From Mycolicibacterium psychrotolerans (lineage in GTDB: Bacteria; Actinomycetota; Actinomycetes; Mycobacteriales; Mycobacteriaceae): a stretch of 64,000 nucleotides of DNA. A program made the translations under genes and the position numbers. Below, in pieces: positions 1 through 8,778 of the stretch. The stretch is from positions 1,488,001-1,552,000 of the forward strand of contig NZ_AP022574.1 of NCBI RefSeq assembly GCF_010729305.1. Reading direction: 5' to 3'. The stretch's first letter is position 1. Every line of letters begins with the position of its first letter. The notes below the pieces were generated by a model, which saw nothing but the letters and a program-made list of their open reading frames with translations, had not been told where the DNA came from and searched no databases.

Positions 1-31
1 TCGCGCAAGCGCTCGTCGGTGGCCTGAGCGG

Positions 32-1996
32 CTACTTGCTCGCGCGGATCGCCTCGAACACGCTCGGATCCAACAGGGTCGAGGTGTCCCCGAGCTCGCG
101 GCCCTCGGCGACGTCACGCAGCAGACGACGCATGATCTTGCCGCTGCGCGTCTTCGGCAGCTCGGGCACGACATGGATCTCGCGAGGCTTGGCGATCGGG
201 GAGATCTCGCGGGACACCTCGGCGCGCAGCTCGTCGACCATCTGCTCGCGGGGCGTGTCGGCATGGTGGGCCTTCAGGATGACGAACGCACAGATCGCCT
301 GCCCTGTGTGGTCGTCGGTGGCGCCGACGACAGCGGCCTCGGCCACCCCGGAATGCCCGACGAGCGCGGACTCCACCTCGGCGGTCGAGATCCGGTGTCC
401 GGACACGTTCATCACGTCGTCGATGCGGCCGAGCACCCAGATCTCGCCGTCCTTGCCGTACCGGGCGCCGTCCCCGGCGAAGTACCAGCCCTGCTCGGCG
501 AACCGGGACCAGTACGTCTCCTTGAAGCGTTCCGGATCACCCCAGATACCGCGCAGCATCGCCGGCCACGGCTCGTCGAGAACCAGGTAACCACTGGCCT
601 GCTCGCCGTGATCGGTGCCCGGCGCCAGCTCGTTGCCGTCGTCGTCGACGATCTTGGCCGAGATGCCCGGCAGCGCGCGCATCGCCGAACCCGGCTTGCA
701 GTGCGTCACCCCCGGCAGCGGCGAGATCATGATCGCGCCGGTCTCGGTCTGCCACCAGGTGTCCACCACCGGCGTCTTGTCCCCGCCGAACACCAGGCGA
801 TACCAGCGCCACGCCTCGGGGTTGATGGGCTCACCGACCGAGCCGAGCAGCCGCAGGCTGGACAGGTCGTGTTCGAAGGCGAGCTCACGGCCCCACTTCA
901 TGAAGGTGCGCACCACCGTCGGCGCCGTGTAGTAGACGGTGACGCCGTACTTCTCGATGACCTGGAAGTGCCGGTGTTCGTCGGGGGAGGCGGGGGTGCC
1001 CTCGTAGACGACCTGGGTGAGGCCGTTGGACAGCGGCCCGTACACGATGTAGGTGTGCCCGGTCACCCAGCCGATGTCGGCGGTGCACCAGTAGACGTCG
1101 GACTCGGGCTTGATGTCGAACACGTAGTGGTGCGTGTAGGACGCCTGGGTGAGGTAGCCGCCCGAGGTGTGCATGATGCCCTTGGGCTTGCCGGTGGTGC
1201 CCGAGGTGTACAGCAGGAACAGCGGCTGCTCGGAATCGAACGCCTCGGGGGTGTGCTCGGTGGACGCGTTGGGCACCGTCTCGTGCCACCACAGGTCGCG
1301 GTCCTCGGCCCAGGGCACGTCGATGCCGGTGCGCTGCACCACCAGCACGTGCTCGACGGGGCTGCTGTCGCCGAGGGCCTCGATCGCCTCGTCCACACCG
1401 GCCTTCAGCGGGGCGGCCTTGCCGCGGCGGAACTGGCCGTCGGTCGTGATCACCAGCTTGGCTTCGGCGTCCTCGATGCGGGCCTTGAGCGCCGAGGCGG
1501 AGAACCCGGCGAACACCACCGAGTGCATGGCGCCCAGCCGGGCGCAGGCCAGCATCGCGATGATCGCCTCGGGGACCATCGGCATGTAGATGGCCACCCG
1601 GTCACCGGCGGTCAGCCCGAGCTCGGTCAGCGTGTTGGCGGCTTGGCACACCTCGTCCTTGAGCTGGGCATAGGTGATGTCGCGCGCGTCGCCGACCGGC
1701 TCACCCTCCCAGTGGATGGCCACGCGGTCGCCGTTACCTGCCTCGACGTGGCGGTCCACGCAGTTGTAGGCGACATTGAGTTTGCCGCCGACGAACCACT
1801 TCGCGAACGGGGCATCCGACCAGTCGAGCACCTCGGTGAACGGGGTGTCCCAGGCCAGCCGTTCGGCCTGCCTGGCCCAGAAGCCCAGCCGGTCTTTCGC
1901 GGCCTCCTCGTAGAGCGCCTCGGTGGCGTTGGCCTGGGCGCTGAACTCAGGGGCCGGCGGGTAGGAAGCCTGAACGTCAACATGCGTCTCGGTCAT
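32..1996 (-). CDS. acs: Acetyl-CoA synthetase (AMP-forming)
   Basis: Converts acetate, ATP and CoA to acetyl-CoA through an acetyl-adenylate in the cytoplasm. The 654-residue protein has the normal length for the family, with an N-terminal acetyl-CoA synthetase extension, the adenylation signature [10 protein letters not shown] in the middle and the C-terminal motif RSGKIMRR, whose lysine is the conserved acetylation site. The ATG at 1996 is chosen because it begins the conserved sequence MTETHVDV; a reading frame continuing upstream lacks homology-like composition. A TACCCT hexamer lies 7 nt upstream of this ATG, so the transcript may be leaderless. The gene is divergent from the Fic-like gene at 2134. 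Confidence 0.95.
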   Translation of the reverse strand: MTETHVDVQASYPPAPEFSAQANATEALYEEAAKDRLGFWARQAERLAWDTPFTEVLDWSDAPFAKWFVGGKLNVAYNCVDRHVEAGNGDRVAIHWEGEPVGDARDITYAQLKDEVCQAANTLTELGLTAGDRVAIYMPMVPEAIIAMLACARLGAMHSVVFAGFSASALKARIEDAEAKLVITTDGQFRRGKAAPLKAGVDEAIEALGDSSPVEHVLVVQRTGIDVPWAEDRDLWWHETVPNASTEHTPEAFDSEQPLFLLYTSGTTGKPKGIMHTSGGYLTQASYTHHYVFDIKPESDVYWCTADIGWVTGHTYIVYGPLSNGLTQVVYEGTPASPDEHRHFQVIEKYGVTVYYTAPTVVRTFMKWGRELAFEHDLSSLRLLGSVGEPINPEAWRWYRLVFGGDKTPVVDTWWQTETGAIMISPLPGVTHCKPGSAMRALPGISAKIVDDDGNELAPGTDHGEQASGYLVLDEPWPAMLRGIWGDPERFKETYWSRFAEQGWYFAGDGARYGKDGEIWVLGRIDDVMNVSGHRISTAEVESALVGHSGVAEAAVVGATDDHTGQAICAFVILKAHHADTPREQMVDELRAEVSREISPIAKPREIHVVPELPKTRSGKIMRRLLRDVAEGRELGDTSTLLDPSVFEAIRASK

Positions 1997-2003
1997 GACT
2001 GTG

Positions 2004-2009
2004 AGGGTA
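2004..2009 (-). promoter_or_regulatory. -10 box, acs (leaderless)
   Basis: TACCCT on the minus strand, 7 nt before the acs ATG. It fits TANNNT and would place the transcription start at or next to the start codon. Confidence 0.5.
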
Positions 2010-2119
2010 GTCACCCAACGTTGCATCGACGTTGGCAACTCACACGCGCCGCTGCGGGCGGCAGTTGACGCGCGCCGAACGTCGCGGCCGGCGCGCCCAT
2101 CGGTACCTTCCCCGTCCAC

Positions 2120-2125
2120 TACCGT
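2120..2125 (+). promoter_or_regulatory. -10 box for Fic-like gene
   Basis: TACCGT followed by 8 nt and then the GTG start at 2134, consistent with a leaderless or nearly leaderless transcript. Confidence 0.45.
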
Positions 2126-2133
2126 GTGCGGGC

Positions 2134-2895
2134 GTGACCGATCCGCTCGCCCCGCTGACCACTCTGCCCGGCGTCGCCGAGGCGGGTGAAGAGGCCCGCG
2201 AGGCGCTCGGCCGGGCCCATCGGCACCGCACGAACCTGCGCGGCTGGCCGGCGACGGCCGCCGAAGCCGCCCTGCGGGCCGCGCGGGCATCGTCGGTGCT
2301 CGACGGCGGACCGTTGCAGTTCGCGCCGGAAGGCGCGCTCGCTTCGGAGGGCAGCGACAACGACCCCGTACTCGCGGGCGCCCTCCGGGTGGCCGAGGCG
2401 CTGGAGGGCGGCCAGGGCGCGTTGATCGGTGTGTGGCGACGCGCACCACTGCAGGCCATCGCCCGGCTGCACTCCCTGGCCGCCGCCGACCTCGTCACCG
2501 ACGACGCGCTGGGCAGGCCTCGCGGCGACGCTGACATCGGGCGCCGGCTGGAACTGCTGGCCGACCTCGTGACCGGCGGTACGCGCGTGCCCGCCACGGT
2601 GCTGGCGGCGGTCGCACACGGCGAACTCCTGACACTCGCGCCGTTCGGCAGCGCCGACGGCGTCGTGGCGCGCGGAGTGTCGCGGTTGATCACCATCGCC
2701 AGCGGACTCGATCCGCACGGGCTCGGCGTCCCCGAGATGCACTGGATGCGACGCTCGGGCGACTACGCCGCGGCGGCACGGGGATTCGCGTCGGGCACTC
2801 CGGAGGGGCTGGCGGCGTGGCTGGTGCTCAGCAGCGAGGCGCTGCATGCCGGAGCCCGCGAGGCGCTCGCGATCGCCGCGGCGCAGACCTCCTGA
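2134..2895 (+). CDS. Degenerate Fic-like protein (Rv3662c family)
   Basis: This 253-residue protein belongs by position and length to the Rv3662c family, which has no established function. It resembles Fic-fold proteins: ARASSVLDG near residues 50-58 looks like the N-terminal SSxxEG segment, [10 protein letters not shown] with a following GRPRG looks like the region before the active site, and [15 protein letters not shown] then [10 protein letters not shown] sits where Fic enzymes carry the HxFxDGNGR loop. The catalytic His and the GNGR residues are not conserved, so AMP-transfer activity is doubtful. The GTG start is supported by a -10 box just upstream. The gene converges on the HAD phosphatase gene with the Ms1-type RNA in between. 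The fold assignment is my inference. Confidence 0.75.
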   Translation: MTDPLAPLTTLPGVAEAGEEAREALGRAHRHRTNLRGWPATAAEAALRAARASSVLDGGPLQFAPEGALASEGSDNDPVLAGALRVAEALEGGQGALIGVWRRAPLQAIARLHSLAAADLVTDDALGRPRGDADIGRRLELLADLVTGGTRVPATVLAAVAHGELLTLAPFGSADGVVARGVSRLITIASGLDPHGLGVPEMHWMRRSGDYAAAARGFASGTPEGLAAWLVLSSEALHAGAREALAIAAAQTS

Positions 2896-2924
2896 TCGGC
2901 GGATCGACAGACCCCTGCAGCAAA

Positions 2925-2975
2925 GAAAACGGGCGGCGTCCGAAGTAATTCGAAAAGTACTTCGGCGCGCCGCCC
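2925..2975 (-). terminator. Intrinsic terminator, minus strand
   Basis: On the minus strand a 17-18 bp stem (arms 2958-2975 and 2931-2947, one bulge, 10-nt loop) is followed by GTTTTCTTTG. This is a strong rho-independent terminator by mycobacterial standards and forms the 3' end of the Ms1-type RNA; it can also stop plus-strand transcription from the Fic-like gene. Confidence 0.85.
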
Positions 2976-3235
2976 GCGAGCACGAGCCTCCGGTTACCAT
3001 GCGTGCGTATGGGGTTGCGTGGGTGGCCTCGGCGTCCGTGCGATCCGCTTCGACTGCGACCCCACCCAAAGGGTCGTCGAGGTCGTCCGATCTTCACACT
3101 TACGCAGGCCCGCAACACTTTTGCCTGTTCCGCGGCATGTGCGCCGCGTGGGTTCCGGGACTCGTGCTGGGGAGCCGAGGTCGGGAGGTCGAACCTTCTC
3201 TTCCGGCTCGGCCTTGGCCTCACCCGGCTTCCGTG
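2925..3235 (-). ncRNA. Ms1 / MTS2823-type RNA (6S-like)
   Basis: The 430-bp gap between the Fic-like gene and the HAD gene is where mycobacteria encode the abundant stationary-phase RNA called Ms1 (M. smegmatis) or MTS2823 (M. tuberculosis), which binds core RNA polymerase. The sequence supports a transcript in the expected orientation: a minus-strand promoter (TTGATG, 17 nt, TACAAA) predicts a start near 3234, and a strong terminator ends near 2925, giving about 305-310 nt, close to the roughly 300 nt known for Ms1. Short reading frames in this gap have no convincing start signals and are best read as chance. The exact ends are inferred. Confidence 0.85.
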
Positions 3236-3240
3236 GTTCC

Positions 3241-3269
3241 TTTGTACTCCGTGACCACGGTCACATCAA
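3241..3269 (-). promoter_or_regulatory. Ms1 promoter with CRP-like palindrome
   Basis: Minus-strand -35 TTGATG (3264-3269) and -10 TACAAA (3241-3246) are separated by 17 nt. The spacer holds the perfect palindrome GTGACCGTGGTCAC (3251-3264); with flanks it reads TGTGA-N6-TCACG at 3250-3265, one mismatch from the TGTGA-N6-TCACA consensus of mycobacterial CRP/GlxR regulators. A factor bound here would lie between the -35 and -10 elements. Confidence 0.6.
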
Positions 3270-3325
3270 GGGCCAATCCCGTTTTGTGACCCGACACCCG
3301 TCAGCAACGGCCCGGCGGCCCGGGC

Positions 3326-4183
3326 TCAGAACGCGAACCGGCGCAGCAGCGTGTAGGTCAGCGCGCCGGCGGCCAAGGCGCTGAGCCCCACGGCGAAGCT
3401 GGTCGCGACGGCAGCGCCGGACGGCGCCGCGGGCAGACGGTCGCGCAGCGACACCGGCTTGGAGAACGATCGCATCTGCCATCCGCGAGCGGCCGCCTCC
3501 TTGCGCAGCGTCCGGTCGGGATTGACCACCGTGGGATGGCCGACGGTCTCGAGCATCGGCACGTCGGTGATCGAGTCGGAGTAGGCGTAGCAGTGCTCCA
3601 GCGCATAACCCTCGCGGGCGGCCAACGCCCGGATCGCCTCCGCCTTGGCGTCGCCGTAGCAGTAGAACGCGATGTCGCCGGTGTACTTGCCGTCCTCGAC
3701 GACCATCCGGGTGGCCATCGCGTGGGTGGCGCCCAGCGCGCGGGCGATCGGCCCGACGATCTCCTCGCCGGAGGCCGACACGATCACCACGTCGCGGCCG
3801 CACAGCTTGTGATCGGAGATCAGCTCCGCTGCTTCGGCAAACACGAGCGGGTCGACGATGTCGTGCAGCGTCTCGCTGACCGCCGACTTGACCTGTTCGA
3901 CGTCCCAGCCGGCGCACATCGTCGTGATGTAGGACCGCATCCGGTCCATCTGATCGTGGTCGGCGCCGGACATGAGAAAGAGGAATTGCGCGTAAGCAGA
4001 CTTCAGAACCGTCCGGCGATTCATTAGCCCTTGACTGAAGAAGGGTTTGCTGAAAGCGAAAGTGCTCGACTTCGCGATGACGGTTTTGTCGAGATCGAAG
4101 AACGCTGCGGTGCGGACCGGGCGCTCGGCGGAGGACGGACCATCAGCTGCTCGGAAGCTCGTCACCGGGTCGGATGAGGTCAC
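3326..4183 (-). CDS. HAD-IB family phosphatase (Rv3661 family)
   Basis: A 285-residue haloacid-dehalogenase hydrolase of the SerB-like IB subfamily. Motif I FFDLDKT places the nucleophile and acid at Asp30 and Asp32; motif II is VSASGEE; motif IV is YSDSITDVPML. The C-terminus (about residues 255-280) is a single hydrophobic segment followed by LLRRF, so the enzyme is probably tail-anchored to the membrane. The substrate is unknown; similar proteins are annotated as phosphoserine phosphatase-like. The GTG start is chosen because a TATGCT box lies 6 nt upstream and the protein then matches the usual family length. It is divergent from the 6C RNA and ssd. Confidence 0.9.
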   Translation of the reverse strand: MTSSDPVTSFRAADGPSSAERPVRTAAFFDLDKTVIAKSSTFAFSKPFFSQGLMNRRTVLKSAYAQFLFLMSGADHDQMDRMRSYITTMCAGWDVEQVKSAVSETLHDIVDPLVFAEAAELISDHKLCGRDVVIVSASGEEIVGPIARALGATHAMATRMVVEDGKYTGDIAFYCYGDAKAEAIRALAAREGYALEHCYAYSDSITDVPMLETVGHPTVVNPDRTLRKEAAARGWQMRSFSKPVSLRDRLPAAPSGAAVATSFAVGLSALAAGALTYTLLRRFAF

Positions 4184-4189
4184 AGCGTC

Positions 4190-4195
4190 AGCATA
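4190..4195 (-). promoter_or_regulatory. -10 box, HAD gene (leaderless)
   Basis: TATGCT on the minus strand with a 6-nt spacer before the GTG at 4183, the typical geometry of a leaderless mycobacterial transcript. Confidence 0.55.
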
Positions 4196-4305
4196 GAGCG
4201 CGCCCGAGTGACAAATCGGGGCAGATCGTACAAATTGGCAGTTCACGACACGTGGCTAGAACTGCAATCTTTTCTGGATTCGACCGACTTCTCTGCGTTG
4301 CGGTC

Positions 4306-4336
4306 TTGCGCCGGCCCGCTCGGGCGTGTGTATAGT
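4306..4336 (+). promoter_or_regulatory. Promoter of 6C sRNA
   Basis: A strong -10 TATAGT at 4331-4336 with a possible -35 TTGCGC at 4306-4311 (19-nt spacer). It predicts a start near 4343, immediately before the first stem-loop of the 6C RNA. Confidence 0.7.
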
Positions 4337-4342
4337 GGGCAT

Positions 4343-4440
4343 CACTCGGCTTATGCCGGGTGTGCATCAGCCCGACCCCCCGGGGCTGATACACGACGAC
4401 CTCCGCCTCCTCCCCCCCTGGCGGGGGTCGTCCCTTTTCT
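4343..4440 (+). ncRNA. 6C small RNA (B11-type)
   Basis: A compact sRNA of about 95 nt with two C-rich loops, the hallmark of the 6C family conserved in high-GC Gram-positive bacteria. Stem 1 pairs ATCAGCCC (4366-4373) with GGGCTGAT (4383-4390) around a loop containing CCCCCC. Stem 2 pairs GACGACC (4395-4401) with GGTCGTC (4426-4432) around another C-run and is followed by CCTTTTCT, so it doubles as the terminator. Its place between the HAD gene and ssd, on the ssd strand, is that of M. tuberculosis B11 between Rv3661 and Rv3660c. The C-rich loops are thought to pair with G-rich ribosome-binding regions of target mRNAs. Confidence 0.93.
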
Positions 4441-4599
4441 GGGGTCATTCGTAAAGCGGATAGATCTGCTTCTCAGTAGATGGTTGCGGAACGCTGTTTT
4501 CGGCGAAGTCGACCCGCGTCTTGTGGATAAGTCCCGATCGCTCCACAGATCGTCCGACGGCCCTTCCCCACCCGAGGCTCTGCGCCCACGCTGAGAAGC

Positions 4600-5694
4600 A
4601 TGTCGACCCCCGCCGCCATCCTGATCCTCGTCGAGGACGCCACGCTCACCATGACGGTGGACCGCGTGGTGGCTGCTGCGGGACTGCAGGTGGTCCGAGC
4701 TGCCGACACGTCGAACCGGCGTGCGTGGACGGGCGCCGCGGCGGTGCTGCTCGACGCGGCGGCTGCCCGCCGGTGCGCCGGGCAGGGGCTGCCGCGCCGG
4801 GCCCGCGTGCTGCTGGTCACCGGTTCTGCGCCGGAGCCGGCGGCGTGGGAGGCTGCCGTCACCGTCGGCGCCCAACGGGTGCTGACGGTTCCCGCCCAGG
4901 AGGCGGAGCTGATGGCCGTGCTCGCCGAGGCCGCCGAGGCCGCCCGCGACGGTGGCGCGCGCGGCGCGGTGGTGGCCGTGATGTCCGGCCGCGGCGGCGG
5001 TGGCGCATCGGTGTTCGCGGTGGCGCTCGCGCGGACGGCAGCCGAGGCTCTGCTCGTCGACGGCGATCCCTGGGGCGGCGGCCTGGATCTGGTGCTCGGC
5101 AGCGAGACCGAACAGGGGTTGCGATGGCCGGATCTCACCGTGGCAGGCGGACGGCTGACCTACCCGGCGCTGCGCGACGCGCTGCCGCGGCGGCACGGCG
5201 TCAGCGTGCTCTCCGGGAGTCGGGTGCTGTCCGGGGAGCGACCGTGCGACGACATCGACCCGCTGCCGCTCGACGCGGTGATCGACGCCGGCAGCCGGGG
5301 CGGTGTCACCGTGGTCTGCGACGTCGCCCGGCGGCCCGCGCCCGCCACCGACACGGCGTTGGCCGCGGCGGATCTGGTGGTGTTGGTCACACCGGCGGAC
5401 GTCCGGTCCTGCGCCGCGGCGGCGGCGACCGGCCAGTGGGTCGCGAGCAGTAACCCCAACACCGGCGTCCTCGTCCGCGGGCCGGCTCCCGGCGGGCTGC
5501 GCCCGGTCGATGTCGCCCGGATCGTCGGCTTGCCGCTGCTCGCTTCCATGCGGCCGCAGCCGGGCATCGAGCAGCAGCTCGAGCGCGGCGGGCTGCGGAT
5601 GCCCCGACGGTCACCGCTCGCGGTGGCGGCGCGCACGGTGCTCGCTGTGCTGCAGACCAAGCCGGCCGGCCACGACGCGGATGCCGCCGCGTGA
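4600..5694 (+). CDS. ssd: Septum-site determining protein Ssd (MinD/CpaE-like)
   Basis: A 364-residue member of the ParA/MinD/CpaE superfamily, equivalent to Rv3660c. The N-terminal 120 residues resemble a degenerate response-regulator-like domain as in CpaE. A deviant P-loop GRGGGGAS lies near residue 130 and is followed by [11 protein letters not shown], the Asp-containing motif A'. In M. tuberculosis Ssd is linked to septum formation; in other bacteria CpaE-type proteins position Flp pilus machinery. It is the first gene of a plus-strand series that overlaps tadA by 4 nt (GTGA), so it is co-transcribed with the tad genes. The ATG at 4600 is preceded by a weak GAGAAG ribosome-binding site. 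Confidence 0.88.
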   Translation: MSTPAAILILVEDATLTMTVDRVVAAAGLQVVRAADTSNRRAWTGAAAVLLDAAAARRCAGQGLPRRARVLLVTGSAPEPAAWEAAVTVGAQRVLTVPAQEAELMAVLAEAAEAARDGGARGAVVAVMSGRGGGGASVFAVALARTAAEALLVDGDPWGGGLDLVLGSETEQGLRWPDLTVAGGRLTYPALRDALPRRHGVSVLSGSRVLSGERPCDDIDPLPLDAVIDAGSRGGVTVVCDVARRPAPATDTALAAADLVVLVTPADVRSCAAAAATGQWVASSNPNTGVLVRGPAPGGLRPVDVARIVGLPLLASMRPQPGIEQQLERGGLRMPRRSPLAVAARTVLAVLQTKPAGHDADAAA

Positions 5695-6869
5695 ACGCGC
5701 CGCTGCTGGACCGGGTGCGGGAGCGGCTGGCTGCCGATGGCGCGCCGCTGCGGCCCAGCGTCGTCGCCGCGGCGATCCGCGCGGAGTCCGGCGGGGTCCT
5801 CGGCGACACCGAAGTACTGACCAGCCTCCGCGAACTGCAGACCGAACTCGTCGGCGCAGGCATCCTCGAACCGCTGCTGTGCGCGCCGGGCACCACCGAC
5901 GTGCTCGTCACCGCGCCCGACGCGGTCTGGGTCGACGACGGATCCGGTTTGCGACGCACCCCGATCTCGTTCGCTGACGAAGCGGCGGTCCGGCGCCTCG
6001 CGCAGCGGTTGGCGCTCGCTGCGGGGCGTCGCCTCGACGACGCGCAGCCCTGGGTCGACGGACATCTGAGCGGTCTGGGCCCGGCGGCGCCCGGCGCGCC
6101 GCTGAGTGTGCGGCTGCACGCGGTGCTGCCCCCGATCGCCGCGGCCGGCACGTGCCTGTCGCTGCGGGTCCTGCGCCCAGCCACCCAGGATCTCGACGCA
6201 CTGGTCGAGGCGGGAGCGATCGACACCGACGCGGCCGCGCTGTTGCGCGGCGTCATCGCCGCCCGGCTGGCGTTCCTGGTCTCCGGCGGTACGGGCGCCG
6301 GGAAGACGACCCTACTCAGCGCGCTGCTCGGCGCCGTACCGGCAGATGAACGGATCGTGTGCGTCGAGGATGCCGCCGAACTGGCACCCCGCCATCCGCA
6401 TGTGGTCAAGCTGGTCGCGCGCTGTCCGAACGTCGAAGGCGTCGGCGAGGTCACCGTCCGCGACCTGGTCCGGCAGGCACTGCGGATGCGGCCCGACCGG
6501 ATCGTCGTCGGTGAGGTGCGCGGGGCCGAGGTCGTCGACCTGCTCACCGCCCTGAACACCGGTCACGACGGTGGCGCAGGCACCGTGCACGCCAACAACC
6601 CCGCCGAGGTGCCTGCACGCTTCGAGGCGCTCGCCGCGCTCGGCGGCCTGGACCGGGCCGCCCTCCACAGCCAACTCGGCGCGGCGATCCAGGTCGTGCT
6701 GCATGTGTCCCGCGACCGCGCCGGCCGGCGACGGCTGAGTGAGATCGGGATGTTCCGGCGCGGCGACGATGGTCGCGTGCAGGTGCTGCCGTGCTGGCAC
6801 ATGGATGCGGGCTTCGACCGCTGCGCCGACGACCTGCGCCGGCTCATCGGCACCCGGAGCCGACCGTGA
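5691..6869 (+). CDS. tadA: Flp pilus assembly ATPase TadA (CpaF)
   Basis: A 392-residue secretion ATPase of the GspE/VirB11 superfamily that powers assembly of the Flp pilus at the cytoplasmic membrane. Visible motifs are Walker [10 protein letters not shown] with Lys205, the Asp box VCVEDAAEL, Walker B-like VVGEVRGAE and the His box GTVHANNP. It starts with GTG overlapping the ssd stop codon and ends overlapping tadB, which indicates translational coupling. It corresponds to Rv3659c. Confidence 0.93.
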   Translation: MNAPLLDRVRERLAADGAPLRPSVVAAAIRAESGGVLGDTEVLTSLRELQTELVGAGILEPLLCAPGTTDVLVTAPDAVWVDDGSGLRRTPISFADEAAVRRLAQRLALAAGRRLDDAQPWVDGHLSGLGPAAPGAPLSVRLHAVLPPIAAAGTCLSLRVLRPATQDLDALVEAGAIDTDAAALLRGVIAARLAFLVSGGTGAGKTTLLSALLGAVPADERIVCVEDAAELAPRHPHVVKLVARCPNVEGVGEVTVRDLVRQALRMRPDRIVVGEVRGAEVVDLLTALNTGHDGGAGTVHANNPAEVPARFEALAALGGLDRAALHSQLGAAIQVVLHVSRDRAGRRRLSEIGMFRRGDDGRVQVLPCWHMDAGFDRCADDLRRLIGTRSRP

Positions 6870-7639
6870 CGGCGGCGATGATGCTGGCGCTGGCGGTGCT
6901 CGTGGCGCCGTCCACCTCCCGCGGGCGCGCCCCGGTCCTGGTCCCGGCGCGACGCCGGCTTCCCGTCGCGGCGTGGGGAATCCTCGGCTGCCTGACGGTG
7001 TCGTTCGTGCTGCCGCTGAGCGCGGTCGTCTCCACTGCGGTGATGCTCGGCGTGCTGATGCTGCGGCGGCGCGCCCGCCGACGCCGCCGCGACGCCGTGG
7101 AGGAAGCCATCGCCCTGCAGGGTGCCCTCGACGTGCTGGTCGCAGAGCTGCGCGTCGGGGCGCATCCGGTCGCCGCCATGCGGGTCGCCGCCCGGGAATC
7201 CGGCGGCCGCGTCGCCGGGTCCTTCGGCGCGGTGGCGGCGCGCGCGCTGCTCGGAGCCGACGTGGCGGCCGGGTTGCGGGCGGAGGCTCGGCACTCCCGG
7301 GCGCCGGGCCACTGGGAACGGCTGGCGGTGTGCTGGCAGCTCGCACAGAGCCATGGCCTGGCGATCGCGACACTGATGCAGGCCGCGCAGCGGGACCTCG
7401 GCGAGCGGGAGCGGTTCCGGTCGCGCGTCGACGCCGGGATGGCCGGCGCGCGGGCCACCGGAAGCGTGCTGGCGGGGCTGCCCCTGCTCGGTGTGCTGCT
7501 CGGATGTGCGATCGGGGCCGACCCACTGGGGTTCCTGTTCTCCAGCGGGCCCGGCGGCTGGCTGCTATGCCTGGGGACGCTGCTGGTCGGCGCAGGCCTG
7601 CTGTGGTCGGACCGCATCACGGCGCGGGTGCTGACATGA
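6866..7639 (+). CDS. tadB: Flp pilus membrane protein TadB
   Basis: A 257-residue type II secretion F-domain protein. Hydrophobic segments at the N-terminus (two, about residues 1-60) and the C-terminus (two, about residues 200-257) flank a helical cytoplasmic domain, as expected for TadB (Rv3658c). The GTG start overlaps the tadA stop (GTGA) and the end overlaps tadC (ATGA). It should form the inner-membrane platform with TadC. Confidence 0.88.
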   Translation: MTAAMMLALAVLVAPSTSRGRAPVLVPARRRLPVAAWGILGCLTVSFVLPLSAVVSTAVMLGVLMLRRRARRRRRDAVEEAIALQGALDVLVAELRVGAHPVAAMRVAARESGGRVAGSFGAVAARALLGADVAAGLRAEARHSRAPGHWERLAVCWQLAQSHGLAIATLMQAAQRDLGERERFRSRVDAGMAGARATGSVLAGLPLLGVLLGCAIGADPLGFLFSSGPGGWLLCLGTLLVGAGLLWSDRITARVLT

Positions 7640-8208
7640 CGTGGGCTGCGGCGCTGCTCGCCGCCGCGGTGCTGGCCCTGCCACAGCCCGCGGCTGCGCG
7701 GATCCTGGCCGGCCTGCGATCACCCGGCGACGCCGGTCCGCCGGTCGCGTCCGACGATCCGTTGGCGGTGGCCGCCACGCTCGACCTGCTCGCAGCCTGT
7801 CTGCGGGCAGGCATGGCGGTGTCGACCGCGGCCGCCGGCGTCGCCGCGTCCGCGCCCGCGCCGCTCGCGGCGGTGTTGCAGCGGGCCGCCGACCTGCTGG
7901 CGCTGGGCGCCGACGCCGGCCAAGCCTGGGTCGACCACCAGGACGACAGCGATCCGCATGTCCGTGCGTTCGTGCGGATGGCGCGGCGGTCGGCTGCCTC
8001 GGGCGCCGCTCTGGCGCAGGGCGTCGAAGACCTGGCCGTGGCGTTGCGCGCCGATGCCGCGGATGCGGCAGGCGCCAGGGCCGAGCGGGCGTCCGTGCTC
8101 ATCGCCGGCCCATTGGGGCTGTGCTACCTGCCGGCCTTCCTGTGCCTGGGGATCGTGCCCGTCGTGGCCGGGCTGGCCGGAGACGTCCTGCGGTCAGGGG
8201 TGTTGTGA
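7636..8208 (+). CDS. tadC: Flp pilus membrane protein TadC
   Basis: A 190-residue F-domain membrane protein, the short TadC-like partner of TadB (Rv3657c). It has an N-terminal hydrophobic segment, a helical repeat-like middle resembling half of the T2SSF domain, and a C-terminal hydrophobic stretch near residues 157-185. The ATG start overlaps the tadB stop. The pilin gene follows 21 nt downstream. Confidence 0.85.
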   Translation: MTWAAALLAAAVLALPQPAAARILAGLRSPGDAGPPVASDDPLAVAATLDLLAACLRAGMAVSTAAAGVAASAPAPLAAVLQRAADLLALGADAGQAWVDHQDDSDPHVRAFVRMARRSAASGAALAQGVEDLAVALRADAADAAGARAERASVLIAGPLGLCYLPAFLCLGIVPVVAGLAGDVLRSGVL

Positions 8209-8229
8209 CAACAATCGAGGAGGAAACAC

Positions 8230-8433
8230 ATGGCCAGACAACGGATGGCGGATCTGCGGGCCCGCCTGCTCGTGCTCGCGGTGGCCGACGACGGCATGTC
8301 GACCGTCGAGTACGCCATCGGGACCATCGCCGCCGCGGCGTTCGGCGCCGTTCTCTACACCGTCGTCACCGGCGACTCGATCGTCGGCGCGCTGACGAAC
8401 ATCATCAGCCGGGCGCTCAACACCAACGTCTAG
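8230..8433 (+). CDS. flp: Flp-type pilin (DUF4244)
   Basis: A 67-residue pilin precursor. After a basic leader comes DDGMSTVEYAIG, in which Glu is the +5-like residue of type IVb pilins, followed by one hydrophobic helix (about residues 29-50). It is the major Flp subunit candidate, equivalent to Rv3656c. A strong ribosome-binding site GAGGAGG precedes the ATG. The TAG stop is immediately followed by the TadE-like coding region. Confidence 0.9.
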   Translation: MARQRMADLRARLLVLAVADDGMSTVEYAIGTIAAAAFGAVLYTVVTGDSIVGALTNIISRALNTNV

Positions 8434-8759
8434 ATGGCTCGGCCGGCTTCGCCACCGTCGAGGCGGCGTTGGCGATCCTGTCGCTGGTGGCGATGCTGGT
8501 GCTCTGTCTGGCGGGGCTCACCGCGGTCACCATGCAGGTGCGGTGCGTCGACGCGGCCAGAGAGGCGGCGCGGCTGGCGGCGCGCGGCGACGACGGCGCT
8601 GCCGCCGACACCGCACGCCGGGTCGCCCCGGCGGGAGCCGGGGTGCACCTGCGCCGAGAAGGCGGCTACGTCGTCGCGACTGTCACGTCGAGGTCGGCGA
8701 TGCTGCCGGGCATCGAGATCGCGGCCCGCGGCGTGTCCGCCGTCGAACCGGCCGGCTGA
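8433..8759 (+). CDS. tadE: TadE-like minor pilin (start unclear)
   Basis: The frame ending at 8759 encodes GFATVEAA, the type IVb pilin cleavage motif, then a hydrophobic helix and a small globular domain with a typical VDAAREAAR segment, matching TadE-like proteins (Rv3655c position). No ATG, GTG or TTG lies in this frame between 8205 and the motif; the only nearby ATG, at 8434, is in another frame. The start given here marks the edge of the frame, not a proven initiation codon. One missing base near 8437 would join ATG 8434 to this frame. Either a non-canonical start, a frameshift or a sequence error is involved. Confidence 0.75.
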   Translation, partial: DGSAGFATVEAALAILSLVAMLVLCLAGLTAVTMQVRCVDAAREAARLAARGDDGAAADTARRVAPAGAGVHLRREGGYVVATVTSRSAMLPGIEIAARGVSAVEPAG

Positions 8760-8778
8760 CGACCACGGCGCGGCCACG

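Noticed and set aside
173..2068. Long open frame antisense to acs
   Set aside because: It is the mirror of acs codon bias in high-GC DNA; its translation is Arg/Gly/Val/His-rich with no motif.
2846..3384. Several overlapping short frames in the gap before the HAD gene
   Set aside because: No ribosome-binding sites or conserved features; promoter and terminator evidence favours an Ms1-type RNA here.
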